Source: Pseudomonadales bacterium
Lineage (GTDB): Bacteria > Pseudomonadota > Gammaproteobacteria > Pseudomonadales > Halieaceae
Direction: 5' to 3'
Assembly: GCA_024234815.1 (NCBI GenBank)
Contig: JACKNO010000008.1
Span: 1 to 34,954, forward strand
Length of the DNA stretch: 34,954 nucleotides
The notes below the pieces were generated by a model that worked only from the letters and a program-made list of their open reading frames with translations, had not been told where the DNA came from and did not search any database. Positions 7,873-15,538 of the stretch are shown here, piece by piece (positions within the stretch are counted from its first letter, which is position 1; every line of letters starts with the position of its first letter). The position numbers and the translations under genes were made by a program.

Positions 7873-7887
7873 CGGCGACATTCGCCG
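7873..7887 (+). terminator. Small hairpin after hslO
   Basis: CGGCGA, a three-base loop and TCGCCG begin 11 bases after the hslO stop. There is no adjacent T tract, only TTTAAA about ten bases on, so termination here is doubtful. The rest of the hslO-pckA gap holds a near-palindrome of AAATT/AATTT type and a CATAAT box (7928-7933) that could serve pckA. Confidence 0.3.
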
Positions 7888-8011
7888 CATCTGCCGTCAT
7901 TTAAATTCGCAAATTTCGGCAACTCTGCCATAATTACCGCCCCCGAAAGCCACGCCATTTCCAGTCTATGCACCACGTGGAAGCCCCCGGGGCCAAATCA
8001 CAGGACACAGC

Positions 8012-9571
8012 ATGACCGCAGATATCCGGACCACCAAGGGGCTGATCGACCTGACGGCCCCCCAACTGGTGGAAGAGTCCCTCTTACGCGGCGAGGGCAT
8101 CCTCGCCAATACCGGTGCGCTGCTGGTAACCACAGGCTCCCGCACAGGCCGCTCCCCCGCCGACCGATTCATCGTGAAAGAGCCAAGCACCGAGGACAGT
8201 ATCAACTGGGGGCCAGTGAACAGGCCTTTCGACAGCAATCAGTTCGACGAACTCTGGGAGCGCGTGGAATCCCACCTGGACAGCCGCGACAGATTCGTCT
8301 GTCACCTGCATGTGGGTGCGCACAACGATCACTACCTGCCGGTGAAGGTTACAACCGAGACCGCCTGGCAGTCCCTGTTCGGGCGCAACATGTTTATTCA
8401 ACCCACGGCCTATAACAGCGGTCGCAAGCCCGAGTGGAACGTTCTCAATGTGGCCAGTTTTGTCTGCGAACCCGAGCGGGACGGCACTCATTCCGATGGT
8501 GTCGTTATCATCAACTTCGCCCAGCGCAAAGTGTTACTGGCGGGAATGCGCTACGCCGGCGAAATGAAGAAGGCCATGTTCTCGGTACAGAACTTCCTGC
8601 TGCCGGAGAAGGATGTGATGCCGATGCATTGCAGCGCCAATGTGGGCGAAGCTGGCGATACAACCCTGTTCTTCGGACTCTCGGGCACCGGCAAGACCAC
8701 CTTATCGGCCGACCCCGACCGCTACCTGATCGGCGACGACGAACACGGCTGGACCAGGGGTGCGGTATTCAACCTGGAAGGCGGCTGTTACGCCAAGACG
8801 ATAGATCTCAGCCGGGAAAACGAGCCCGTAATCTGGGACGCGATTCGTTTTGGCGCGATTATCGAGAACGTGGTGCTGGACGAAAGTCGGCAGGCCAATT
8901 ACTGCGATACGGCCATCACCGAGAACGGGCGCTGCTGCTACCCGCTGGAGCATGTAGACAAGCGCACCGCGAGCAATTCCGGTGGCGAACCCGCTTGCGT
9001 GATCTTTCTCACTTGCGACGTTTCGGGCGTACTGCCGCCGGTCTCCATCCTGTCGAAGGAGGCCGCGGCGTTCCATTTCCTCAGCGGCTATACCGCCCGG
9101 GTGGGGTCAACTGAACTGGGCGCCGAGGCCGGGATTCATCCCACTTTCTCAGCCTGTTTTGGAGCCCCTTTCATGCCGCGATCTGCGTCGGATTACGCGG
9201 AGCTGTTGATGAAGCGCATCGAGGATTTCGGCAGCCAGGTGTATCTCGTCAACACCGGCTGGACGGGCGGCTCCGGCGCCCCGGGCGGCTCCGGCCAACG
9301 CTTTCCCATACCGGTGACCAGGGCAGTGGTGGCGGCGGCCCAGAGCGGCGCCCTCCTGAAGCTGCCCACGGCGCACCTGGATATTCTCAATCTCGATTTC
9401 CCCACGTCGATTCCGGGAGTAGAGACGTCCTTCGTCGACCCCCGCAGCAGTTGGGGCGACGACGCGGCCTACGATGAGCAGGCGAAAAAACTCGCCGGAC
9501 TGTTCCGGGAGAACATTGAGCAGTTCGAACTGGCGCCAGCAATTGTCAGCGCCGGACCCCGCGCAGACTGA
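8012..9571 (+). CDS. pckA: Phosphoenolpyruvate carboxykinase (ATP)
   Basis: This is a 519-residue enzyme of the ATP-type PEPCK family, which converts oxaloacetate and ATP to PEP, CO2 and ADP as the first committed step of gluconeogenesis. Key segments are GSRTGRSPADRF (42-53), YAGEMKK (181-187) with the metal and substrate lysine region, the kinase-1a P-loop GLSGTGKTTL (222-231), DDEHGW (242-247) and FTARVGSTE-like sequence further on. Length is close to the E. coli enzyme. AGGA lies six bases before the ATG. It acts in the cytoplasm. Gluconeogenesis from acids and PHA-derived acetyl-CoA would fit the storage genes next door, though that is context only. Confidence 0.98.
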   Translation: MTADIRTTKGLIDLTAPQLVEESLLRGEGILANTGALLVTTGSRTGRSPADRFIVKEPSTEDSINWGPVNRPFDSNQFDELWERVESHLDSRDRFVCHLHVGAHNDHYLPVKVTTETAWQSLFGRNMFIQPTAYNSGRKPEWNVLNVASFVCEPERDGTHSDGVVIINFAQRKVLLAGMRYAGEMKKAMFSVQNFLLPEKDVMPMHCSANVGEAGDTTLFFGLSGTGKTTLSADPDRYLIGDDEHGWTRGAVFNLEGGCYAKTIDLSRENEPVIWDAIRFGAIIENVVLDESRQANYCDTAITENGRCCYPLEHVDKRTASNSGGEPACVIFLTCDVSGVLPPVSILSKEAAAFHFLSGYTARVGSTELGAEAGIHPTFSACFGAPFMPRSASDYAELLMKRIEDFGSQVYLVNTGWTGGSGAPGGSGQRFPIPVTRAVVAAAQSGALLKLPTAHLDILNLDFPTSIPGVETSFVDPRSSWGDDAAYDEQAKKLAGLFRENIEQFELAPAIVSAGPRAD

Positions 9572-9734
9572 CATCGCTCCCGCGACTATCCCCGCGCCGC
9601 GCGCGCTGGGCCGGCACGGCCATCGAGCGGCACAAATAGCCATCTTTCTAGTATGTTTATTCTAATTTATTTGCGTATTCTCGCTCCGAACTGGTGGCAA
9701 CACCACAGAAAATTCACTACTCAGGAGTTGAATC

Positions 9735-10202
9735 ATGGCTGAAGAAACCAATGTTGTAACCGCACCCAAGACTGCTGCCAAGCGCAAAGTCGCCGCCAAG
9801 CGCAAGCCGGCCGCCACTCGCAAAACCGCAGCCAAGCGCAAGCCCGTTGCCAGGAAGACCACCCCTGATTTCGCTGTGAAGGCGCAGGAAGCCGGACGCA
9901 AGGCTTTCCTGGCTAGCCTCGGCTTTTATGGCAAGGCCTTTGATCAGGCTCAGGAGCAGTACAACAACCTTCAGGATCAACTTGAAGACCGTCGCAAGAA
10001 AGCTGACAAGCTCTACAAGGAACTGGTCAAGCGCGGTGAGAAAGTTGAGAAAAACGCCAAAGTTGCCTTCAAGGACATCGAGCTGCCCAAGCTGGAGCTG
10101 AACAGCCTGACTGACCGCAAGAAGCTGGACAAGCAACTGAAGAAGGTCAAGGCGCGTTTTGAAGATCTGAAAGGAACCGTAGGTTTGAAGCACGCCGCGT
10201 AA
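9735..10202 (+). CDS. Phasin-family protein with N-terminal Lys/Ala-rich tail
   Basis: This is a 155-residue protein. Residues 10-42 are a Lys/Ala-rich, histone H1-like tract of repeated AAKRK. Residues 45-110 hold a phasin core with KAFLASLGFYGKAFDQAQ, related to WLAGVGAYGKAVDEAQ of the second phasin at 11551. A long charged amphipathic helix region follows to about 145. Phasins coat PHA granules. PhaF-type members also bind DNA through a Lys/Ala tail, normally at the C-terminus; here the tail is at the N-terminus. AGGAG lies eight bases before the ATG. A strong terminator follows. The AT-rich 9640-9700 region should carry the promoter, but I cannot pick boxes with confidence. Confidence 0.82.
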   Translation: MAEETNVVTAPKTAAKRKVAAKRKPAATRKTAAKRKPVARKTTPDFAVKAQEAGRKAFLASLGFYGKAFDQAQEQYNNLQDQLEDRRKKADKLYKELVKRGEKVEKNAKVAFKDIELPKLELNSLTDRKKLDKQLKKVKARFEDLKGTVGLKHAA

Positions 10203-10247
10203 GCGGAATCCATCCAGGACCACTTGTCCCCATCTTGGGGAATTTTT

Positions 10248-10277
10248 GGGGGGCCACGCTGTGGCCCCCTTTTTTTT
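10248..10277 (+). terminator. Intrinsic terminator of the first phasin gene
   Basis: GGGGGCCAC (10249-10257), a three-base loop and GTGGCCCCC (10261-10269) are followed by eight T. It lies 46 bases after the phasin stop and 15 bases before the IS target duplication, so the insertion left it intact. Confidence 0.95.
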
Positions 10278-10291
10278 GTCCGGCAATCTGG

Positions 10292-10295
10292 TTAA
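10292..10295. repeat. Target-site duplication, left copy (TTAA)
   Basis: TTAA sits directly outside the left terminal repeat and is matched by TTAA at 11492-11495. Four-base YTAR targets are typical of the IS5 group. Confidence 0.85.
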
Positions 10296-10311
10296 GGATA
10301 CTCTGATTAAT
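10296..10311 (+). repeat. Left terminal inverted repeat of the IS
   Basis: GGATACTCTGATTAAT; it differs from the right end at two adjacent positions (AC against CA at positions 5-6). Confidence 0.9.
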
Positions 10312-10361
10312 TCCCATAATCGTTCATAATAGGCACAGCCCAATTACACCGGTAAACATTC

Positions 10362-11345
10362 ATGCGCCAAGACTCCTTTTCTGATTCCGGGTTTGAAAAG
10401 TACCGCAAGAAAACGCGCAAAGAGCAGTTTCTGGATGAGATGGAAACTATCATCCCCTGGGAGGAACTGACCGAGGCCATTGTGCCGTTCTATCCCAATC
10501 CGGAGGGGGCGGGACGCCGCCCGATCGGCATCGAACGTATGCTGCGAATCCACTTTCTCCAACACTGGTTCAATTTGTCTGATCCGGCTGCTGAGGAAGC
10601 TCTTTACGACTCCCGCGCCCTGCGCCACTTCGTCGGTGTTGATCTCGGCAGGGAACCGGTGCCGGACGAGACAACCATTTGTAAATTCCGCCATCTGATG
10701 GAGAAACATAATCTGGGCGATCATCTGTTTCACCTGGTCAATCAATACCTCAAGGAGAACGGGCTGAAGGTATCCCGCGGGACCATCGTTGACGCCAGTA
10801 TCATCAATGCGCCGAGTTCGACCAAGAACAAAAAGAAGGAGCGCGACCCGGATATGCACCAGACCCGCAAGGGCAATCAGTGGTACTTCGGGATGAAGGC
10901 CCACATCGGTGTGGACAGTCGCACAAAGCTTATTCATTCGGTGGTCGCCACCCCGGCCAACGTGCACGATTCCCAGGTGTTGCCTGACCTGCTTCATGGG
11001 GAGGAAACCCGGGTATGGGGTGATTCGGCCTATACCGGACAGAAAGAGGCCATTACTGATTGCGCGCCACGGGCCAAGGACTTCACTCAGGCGAAGGGCA
11101 GCCGCCACCGGACGCTGACTGATGACGAGCGCAGCAGGAACCGGAACAAGTCCCGAGTTAGGGCGAAAGTGGAGCACCAGTTTGGCATCATCAAACGGCA
11201 ATTCGGATTCTCTAAAGTTCGATACCGTGGGCTGGACAAGAATGCTCATCGGCTGTTTGTGGCCTGCGCCCTGAGCAACCTGGTGATGGCGAAGAAAACA
11301 CTGCTGCGGCGAAGCCAGTTGGGTTTACAGGCAAGTTGCGCCTGA
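10362..11345 (+). CDS. IS5-family DDE transposase
   Basis: The 327-residue transposase is intact. It has the IS5-group N-terminus (FEKYRKKTRKEQFLDEMETIIPW), the DUF772-like PIGIERMLRIHFLQHWFNLSD segment, and a DDE catalytic triad: D144 in TIVDASIINAP, D221 in WGDSAYTG and E271 in RAKVEHQFGIIKR, with the usual Y and K residues near the last two. It cuts and rejoins the element's ends. The ATG lies 66 bases inside the left end. The gene shows no frameshift or internal stop, so it could be active. Confidence 0.97.
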   Translation: MRQDSFSDSGFEKYRKKTRKEQFLDEMETIIPWEELTEAIVPFYPNPEGAGRRPIGIERMLRIHFLQHWFNLSDPAAEEALYDSRALRHFVGVDLGREPVPDETTICKFRHLMEKHNLGDHLFHLVNQYLKENGLKVSRGTIVDASIINAPSSTKNKKKERDPDMHQTRKGNQWYFGMKAHIGVDSRTKLIHSVVATPANVHDSQVLPDLLHGEETRVWGDSAYTGQKEAITDCAPRAKDFTQAKGSRHRTLTDDERSRNRNKSRVRAKVEHQFGIIKRQFGFSKVRYRGLDKNAHRLFVACALSNLVMAKKTLLRRSQLGLQASCA

Positions 11346-11475
11346 AAAACGGGAACCGGGGTAGATAGGCCTCGGAATGCGGCTAAAACAGGCCTTTTCG
11401 TTGCGCTTTTCGACGAATCGAATCGAAACTTTGACGATGGCAAAAATATTTTCATGAAGTTAGTCAGTTTCACAG

Positions 11476-11491
11476 ATTAATCAGATGATCC
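11476..11491 (-). repeat. Right terminal inverted repeat of the IS
   Basis: Its reverse complement is GGATCATCTGATTAAT, matching the left end at 14 of 16 positions. Confidence 0.9.
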
Positions 11492-11495
11492 TTAA
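11492..11495. repeat. Target-site duplication, right copy (TTAA)
   Basis: It matches the TTAA at 10292-10295 on the other side of the element. Confidence 0.85.
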
Positions 11496-11513
11496 ATGAT
11501 CGGTCCTGTGGCG

Positions 11514-11519
11514 TATTAT
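11514..11519 (+). promoter_or_regulatory. Candidate -10 box of the second phasin gene
   Basis: TATTAT lies 31 bases before the phasin ATG at 11551. A -35 box at 17-base spacing would fall on 11491-11496, exactly the junction between the IS end and the TTAA duplication. The insertion therefore probably altered or replaced this promoter's upstream part. Confidence 0.4.
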
Positions 11520-11550
11520 GGCTACTGCATGTGTTCTGAGGGCTAATACG

Positions 11551-12045
11551 ATGAGCGACGAAAAGAGTAAGGTGGCCGACAAGGCCAGCGAGATAGCCAA
11601 GAACATCTGGCTAGCCGGGGTCGGCGCCTATGGCAAAGCCGTCGATGAGGCCCAGGGCAGGCTCGAGCGGGCCATGGAGCCTCCCAAGTTGTTTCGCGAC
11701 CTCGTCAAGGCCGGCAGCGCGCTGGAGGAAGATGCCCGCGGCGCGCTCGAGGCCAGCGCCGCGGCCAAGAGCTCCGTGGAGCAACGCATAAATCGGGTCA
11801 GGGAGAATTTTCATATGCAGCGCCCCGCCCGGATTGAAGACATTGCCGCACTGCAGAAGAAGGTGGACCAGCTCAGCCGGAAGGTCGATAAGCTGGCCAA
11901 GGCCCTGGCGGAACACGGTATGACCGAAAAAGCGGCCACCCGCAGTAAAACCGCTGCAAAACCGGCCGCCCCCAAGGTCGCCGCAAGGACCAAACGCAAG
12001 ACAACTACCACCAGGAAAGCAACCAGGGGGCGCGGCAAGGCCTGA
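11551..12045 (+). CDS. PhaF-like phasin with C-terminal Lys/Ala-rich tail
   Basis: The protein has 164 residues from the ATG at 11551, with GAGG nine bases upstream; an in-frame codon at 11518 falls on the promoter and is rejected. The phasin core (10-90) includes IAKNIWLAGVGAYGKAVDEAQ. A leucine-heptad coiled coil (97-121, IAALQKKVDQLSRKVDKLAKAL) probably drives oligomerisation. Residues 125-164 form a Lys/Ala/Thr/Arg-rich histone H1-like tail with AAKPAA, as in PhaF, which binds DNA and helps partition PHA granules. Twelve bases separate it from phaD, so the two form an operon. It is a paralogue of the phasin at 9735, from which the IS now separates it. Confidence 0.88.
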   Translation: MSDEKSKVADKASEIAKNIWLAGVGAYGKAVDEAQGRLERAMEPPKLFRDLVKAGSALEEDARGALEASAAAKSSVEQRINRVRENFHMQRPARIEDIAALQKKVDQLSRKVDKLAKALAEHGMTEKAATRSKTAAKPAAPKVAARTKRKTTTTRKATRGRGKA

Positions 12046-12057
12046 TAAAAGCGCCCA

Positions 12058-12714
12058 ATGAAAACGCGGGACCGTATACTCGAAACCAGCCTGAAGTTAT
12101 TCAATGGGGAAGGCGAGGCACATACCACCACGATAGACATCGCCAACGAAATGGATATCAGTCCCGGCAATCTCTATTACCACTTCAAGGGCAAGGACCA
12201 GATTATCGCCGAGCTCTACCAGCAGTATGAGCTGGCACTGGGCAGCACCCTCAGCGCGCCGATCGAACAGCCGCTGAGCGCGGAGAAAAACCAGGTGGAG
12301 GACAACTGGTACTACCTCTATGTAGTCATGGAGGAGATGTACCAGTATCGCTTTCTCTACTATAACCTCGACGATATTCTGCAGCGCTACCCCGATATCA
12401 GAAAAGGCTTCAAGCGCCTGATCCAGCTAAAGCGCGCATCCCTGTTCTCAATCTGCCAGAACCTTCTGCAACAGGACATCATCGATGCCCGGGACCAGCA
12501 GTTGCTGGGCCTGGTGGACAATATGACCCTCACCCTGACCTTCTGGTTCAATTACGACCAGTTGCTGCACGACGGCAGGCCACCCGAAATTACAATTCAC
12601 CAGGGCGTGCTGCAGCTGCTGACCATGGTGGCGCCCTACCTGGGAGACGACGAGCTCACTTTCTACCGGGATTGTGAAGAAATCTATGCCAACCTGTTAC
12701 AGGGGACGGAGTAA
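12058..12714 (+). CDS. phaD: PhaD-type TetR-family regulator
   Basis: This 218-residue regulator starts MKTRDRILETSLKLFNGEGE and continues with IDIANEMDISPGNLYYHFKGKDQII, close to PhaD of Pseudomonas in the helix-turn-helix (about residues 3-50). The C-terminal region (WYYLYVVMEEMYQYRFLYYNLDDILQRYP) is the large hydrophobic ligand pocket typical of that group. Pseudomonas PhaD controls PHA synthase and phasin genes, and an acyl-CoA-type effector has been proposed. Here it sits 12 bases after a phasin gene, on the same strand, supporting the call. No intrinsic terminator with a T tract follows; GC-rich stems at 12729-12743 and 12764-12777 are seen. Confidence 0.85.
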   Translation: MKTRDRILETSLKLFNGEGEAHTTTIDIANEMDISPGNLYYHFKGKDQIIAELYQQYELALGSTLSAPIEQPLSAEKNQVEDNWYYLYVVMEEMYQYRFLYYNLDDILQRYPDIRKGFKRLIQLKRASLFSICQNLLQQDIIDARDQQLLGLVDNMTLTLTFWFNYDQLLHDGRPPEITIHQGVLQLLTMVAPYLGDDELTFYRDCEEIYANLLQGTE

Positions 12715-12884
12715 CAGGCTATACCGGAGCACTGTCGCAGTGCCAGCTCCCACCGGCGGCCCCGCCCCGAACGGGGCAACTCATCCCGGTTTATCTCCCG
12801 CCATACGACCCCGGACGATGCATCCGGCCGCGCATCTGCTATGATTCCAGCTCACCAGATAACCCGCTTACCAAGGAGCGCGAC

Positions 12885-13364
12885 ATGAGCATCAAAGCCG
12901 GCGACAAAATACCCAGCTGCACCCTGAAAATCATGGGCGAAAAAGGGCCCACGGATATCAGCACCGACGAAATATTTAATGGCAAGAAGGTTTTGTTGTT
13001 TGCCGTCCCCGGCGCTTTTACACCCGGTTGCAGTGTTACGCACCTTCCGGGTTACGTGGTCAACGCGGACAAGATCAAGGCCAAAGGCGTTGATACGATC
13101 GCCTGTATGTCCGTGAATGACGCCTTTGTCATGGGCGCCTGGGGCAAGGCCCAGAACGCCGACGAATTGCTGATGCTTGCGGATGGCAATGGCGATTTCA
13201 CCGCCAGCCTGGGACTCGAGCTGGATGGCAGGGGTTTCGGTCTCGGCACCCGCAGCCAGCGCTTCGCCATGATTGTCGAGGACGGTACGATTACCCACCT
13301 CAACGTCGAACCCGGTGCGGGAGTCGATGTGAGTTCTGCCGAAACCATGATGGCGCTGCTCTAG
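12885..13364 (+). CDS. Peroxiredoxin (Prx5/AHP1-type)
   Basis: This is a 159-residue redoxin-fold protein. The peroxidatic motif PGAFTPGCS puts the active cysteine at C49, with upstream LLFAVPGAFTPGCSVTHLPGY typical of the Prx5 subfamily. Other cysteines are C12 and C74. C-terminal FGLGTRSQRFAMIVEDGTI is also characteristic. It reduces hydrogen peroxide and organic hydroperoxides in the cytoplasm, using glutathione/glutaredoxin or thioredoxin. No glutaredoxin domain is fused. AAGGAG lies six bases before the ATG, TATGAT at 12840-12845 is a possible -10 box, and a near-palindrome CCGGA/TCCGG (12811-12827) sits just upstream of it. A strong terminator isolates it from moaA. Confidence 0.95.
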   Translation: MSIKAGDKIPSCTLKIMGEKGPTDISTDEIFNGKKVLLFAVPGAFTPGCSVTHLPGYVVNADKIKAKGVDTIACMSVNDAFVMGAWGKAQNADELLMLADGNGDFTASLGLELDGRGFGLGTRSQRFAMIVEDGTITHLNVEPGAGVDVSSAETMMALL

Positions 13365-13373
13365 CGGATCCGT

Positions 13374-13409
13374 ACGGACCGGGTCAGCCCATTACCCGGT
13401 CCGTCTTTT
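13374..13409 (+). terminator. Intrinsic terminator of the peroxiredoxin gene
   Basis: ACGGACCGGGT (13374-13384), a nine-base loop and ACCCGGTCCGT (13394-13404) form a perfect 11-bp stem followed by CTTTT. It starts ten bases after the stop codon. Confidence 0.9.
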
Positions 13410-13449
13410 CATCGCCCCGGAGCAGGCTCCCCGGGCACCGGTTTCGCCC

Positions 13450-13478
13450 TAGTGTCACAGCATCAGAAGCATTACACT
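13450..13478 (+). promoter_or_regulatory. Candidate promoter of moaA
   Basis: A weak -35 box TAGTGT (13450-13455) and TACACT (13473-13478) are 17 bases apart. The -10 box ends ten bases before the moaA ATG, which again implies a leaderless or very short-leader mRNA. The boxes are seen; the promoter is inferred. Confidence 0.4.
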
Positions 13479-13488
13479 GCCCGCCACT

Positions 13489-14496
13489 ATGCAGTCACTT
13501 CCGTCAACACTGATAGATCGCTTCCAGCGCCGGGTCGACTATGTTCGCCTGTCGGTGACGGATCGATGCGATTTTCGCTGTGTGTACTGTATGGCGGAGG
13601 AAATGACCTTCGTTCCCAAAGCCCAGGTTCTCACCCTGGAAGAGCATTTCCAGGTAGCGCAGGCTTTCACCGAACTGGGGGTGCGCAAAATTCGCCTGAC
13701 CGGCGGCGAACCGCTGATACGCACGGACATTCTGACCCTGGTGAAGCGTCTCGGCCAGCTGCCGACGCTGGACCAACTGGTGCTCACTACCAATGGTTCC
13801 CAGTTGCAACGGATGGCGGGGCAACTGCGCGACTACGGCGTCAAGCGCATCAACATCAGCCTGGACAGCCTGCAGCCCCGCCGCTTCCGGCAGCTGACCC
13901 GCCACGGTAACCTGGACCAGGTGCTGGCCGGGATCGAAACCGCCATCGCCAAGGGCTTTGAGCGAATCAAGATCAACGCGGTCGTGCTCAAGGGGCGCAA
14001 CGAGGATGAAGTACTGGACCTGGTGGACTTCGCCTGCCGACGCGGTATCGATATCGCCTTCATCGAGGAAATGCCGCTGGGACACATCGTGGAACACAAC
14101 CGTGTCCTGAGTTTCTGCAGCAGCCAGCAGCTGCGGGACATCATTGGCAAGCGCTACATCATGCACGCGCTGGGCGAACCCGAAGGCAACGCCGGACCCG
14201 CGCGGTATTACAGCCTGCCGGGCACCACTACTCGCCTGGGTTTCATTTCGCCGCACAGCGAGAACTTCTGTCACCTTTGCAACCGCGTCAGGGTAACGGC
14301 GGAAGGCCGCCTGCTGTTGTGCCTTGGCAATGAACACTCGGTAGACCTGCGCGGCGTGTTGCGGGCACCGGGCTACAGCCTGGCCTCCCTGAAACGGACG
14401 ATAGTCGAGGCCATGGCGATCAAGCCGGAGCGCCACCATTTCGACAACGCGGGCGAGCCCCAGATTGTGCGCTTCATGAATATGACCGGAGGCTGA
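13489..14496 (+). CDS. moaA: GTP 3',8-cyclase MoaA
   Basis: The 335-residue radical-SAM enzyme makes 3',8-cyclo-GTP from GTP in the first step of molybdenum cofactor synthesis. The N-terminal SAM cluster is C27xxxC31xxC34 (CDFRCVYC), TGGEP is at 71-75, and the second cluster uses C261, C264 and C278 (CHLCNRVRVTAEGRLLLC). The C-terminus ends in the conserved GG needed for activation. All functional residues are present. No other moa gene is in the window, so MoaC, MoaD/E and the rest must be elsewhere or this is an extra copy. It lies upstream of the moxR-VWA run on the same strand, with 111 bases between. Confidence 0.97.
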   Translation: MQSLPSTLIDRFQRRVDYVRLSVTDRCDFRCVYCMAEEMTFVPKAQVLTLEEHFQVAQAFTELGVRKIRLTGGEPLIRTDILTLVKRLGQLPTLDQLVLTTNGSQLQRMAGQLRDYGVKRINISLDSLQPRRFRQLTRHGNLDQVLAGIETAIAKGFERIKINAVVLKGRNEDEVLDLVDFACRRGIDIAFIEEMPLGHIVEHNRVLSFCSSQQLRDIIGKRYIMHALGEPEGNAGPARYYSLPGTTTRLGFISPHSENFCHLCNRVRVTAEGRLLLCLGNEHSVDLRGVLRAPGYSLASLKRTIVEAMAIKPERHHFDNAGEPQIVRFMNMTGG

Positions 14497-14607
14497 TCCA
14501 TCTCCCCGCTTGCGGCCCGCTTATCAGTACCAGGCTTTTTCAGCGCCAGCGTATAACCCCAACAAGCACCAGCATGTACAATATACCCCCCTTCGCGAGG
14601 TTCCCCG

Positions 14608-15537
14608 GTGCAGATAGACGATTTTCCCCAGCTGGCTTCAGTCGAACAGATCGAGCAAGGTTTCGAGTCCTACGGCTATATCTGCAGTACCAAAATAGCC
14701 ACCGCGGTCTTTCTTGCATTCCAGCTGCGCAAACCTATCCTGGTGGAAGGCCCGCCCGGGGTTGGCAAGACCGAACTGGCGAAAACAACCTCCCAATTGC
14801 TGGATCTCCCGCTTATTCGCCTGCAGTGCTACGAGGGACTGGATGAGGCCAAGGCACTGTACGAGTGGAAGTACGGCAAGCAGTTGCTGTATACGCAGGT
14901 GTTGAAGGAGAAACTTGGCGATCTGTTAAAGGGCGCGAAAGGGCTGGCCGAATCGGTAGAGCGCCTGCACCAGTTCGGCGATATTTTCTACTCTGAGGAT
15001 TTCCTGGAGCCGCGGCCACTGCTGAAGGCCATGCAACAGGAACGCGGCGCTATCCTGCTGATCGATGAGATAGACAAATCCGACTACGAGTTCGAATCGC
15101 TACTGCTGGAAATATTGTCGGATTACCAGATATCCATTCCGGAAATCGGTACGATCAAGGCCCGGACCTCACCCATGGTTTTCCTGACAAGCAACAACAC
15201 CCGGGATATATCAGATGCGCTGAAACGGCGCTGCCTGCACCTTTACATACCTTTCCCCAGCGTAGAGCTGGAGGAGCGTATTGTCCGCAGCCGGGTCCCG
15301 GATGTCGACGCGCAGCTGCGCCATCAACTGGTAGAATTTGTACACTCGCTGCGCCAGCTCGATTTGAAAAAATCCCCCGCCATCTCAGAGACTATCGACT
15401 GGGCCCGCAGCCTGCTACTGCTGCACGCCGACCAGCTGGACGAAGAGTTGGTGCGCAGTACCCTGAACGTTCTGCTGAAGTTCGAGGACGATATCGAGGC
15501 TACCGACGCCGAGCTTCGCTCCCTGTTGCCAACCTGA
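14608..15537 (+). CDS. MoxR-family AAA+ ATPase (CoxD-like)
   Basis: This is a 309-residue AAA+ protein with a GTG start and GAGG seven bases upstream. Walker A is GPPGVGKT (48-55), Walker B is LLIDEIDK (150-157), and sensor 1 is FLTSNN. The SNNTRDISDALKRRCLHLYIPFP arginine-finger region is typical of MoxR/CoxD ATPases. These work as chaperone-like remodellers with a VWA-domain partner, often inserting metals or activating enzymes; CoxD helps mature the Mo/Cu site of CO dehydrogenase. The partner VWA gene is one gene away at 16575. A TACAAT box at 14577-14582 suggests that it has its own promoter. Its stop is separated by one base from the next ATG. Confidence 0.93.
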   Translation: MQIDDFPQLASVEQIEQGFESYGYICSTKIATAVFLAFQLRKPILVEGPPGVGKTELAKTTSQLLDLPLIRLQCYEGLDEAKALYEWKYGKQLLYTQVLKEKLGDLLKGAKGLAESVERLHQFGDIFYSEDFLEPRPLLKAMQQERGAILLIDEIDKSDYEFESLLLEILSDYQISIPEIGTIKARTSPMVFLTSNNTRDISDALKRRCLHLYIPFPSVELEERIVRSRVPDVDAQLRHQLVEFVHSLRQLDLKKSPAISETIDWARSLLLLHADQLDEELVRSTLNVLLKFEDDIEATDAELRSLLPT

Positions 15538-15538
15538 G

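Larger units (their letters stand above)
10296..11491 (+). mobile_element. Complete IS5-family insertion sequence, 1196 bp
   Basis: The element has 16-bp terminal inverted repeats, GGATACTCTGATTAAT on the left and the complement of GGATCATCTGATTAAT on the right (14 of 16 identical). TTAA duplications flank both ends. The single transposase gene fills most of it. Total length is within a base or so of IS5 itself. Intact ends, target duplication and open reading frame suggest a functional and fairly recent insertion. The 146 bases after the transposase are non-coding and hold a TTTCGA/TCGAAA inverted repeat (11408-11428). It landed between two phasin genes. Confidence 0.93.

Noticed and set aside
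7324..8415. 363-residue plus-strand frame spanning the end of hslO and start of pckA
   Set aside because: It is out of frame with two well-conserved genes and rich in Ser/Arg/Pro, a typical shadow.
9749..9860. AAGCGCAAG-type repeats considered as a DNA repeat array
   Set aside because: They are the codons of the AAKRK protein tail in the first phasin, not a separate DNA element.
9717..10343. 208-residue minus-strand frame opposite the first phasin
   Set aside because: It crosses the terminator and the IS left end and is leucine-rich only because the other strand is Lys/Glu-rich.
10344..11249. 301-residue minus-strand frame inside the IS, considered as a second IS gene
   Set aside because: IS5-group elements carry a single transposase, and this frame mirrors it with no motif of its own.
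12729..12777. Terminator of phaD
   Set aside because: Two GC stems are present (GCACTG/CAGTGC and GCCCC/GGGGC), but neither is followed by a T tract.
13504..14439. 311-residue minus-strand frame opposite moaA
   Set aside because: It is an antisense shadow; MoaA clusters on the plus strand are complete.
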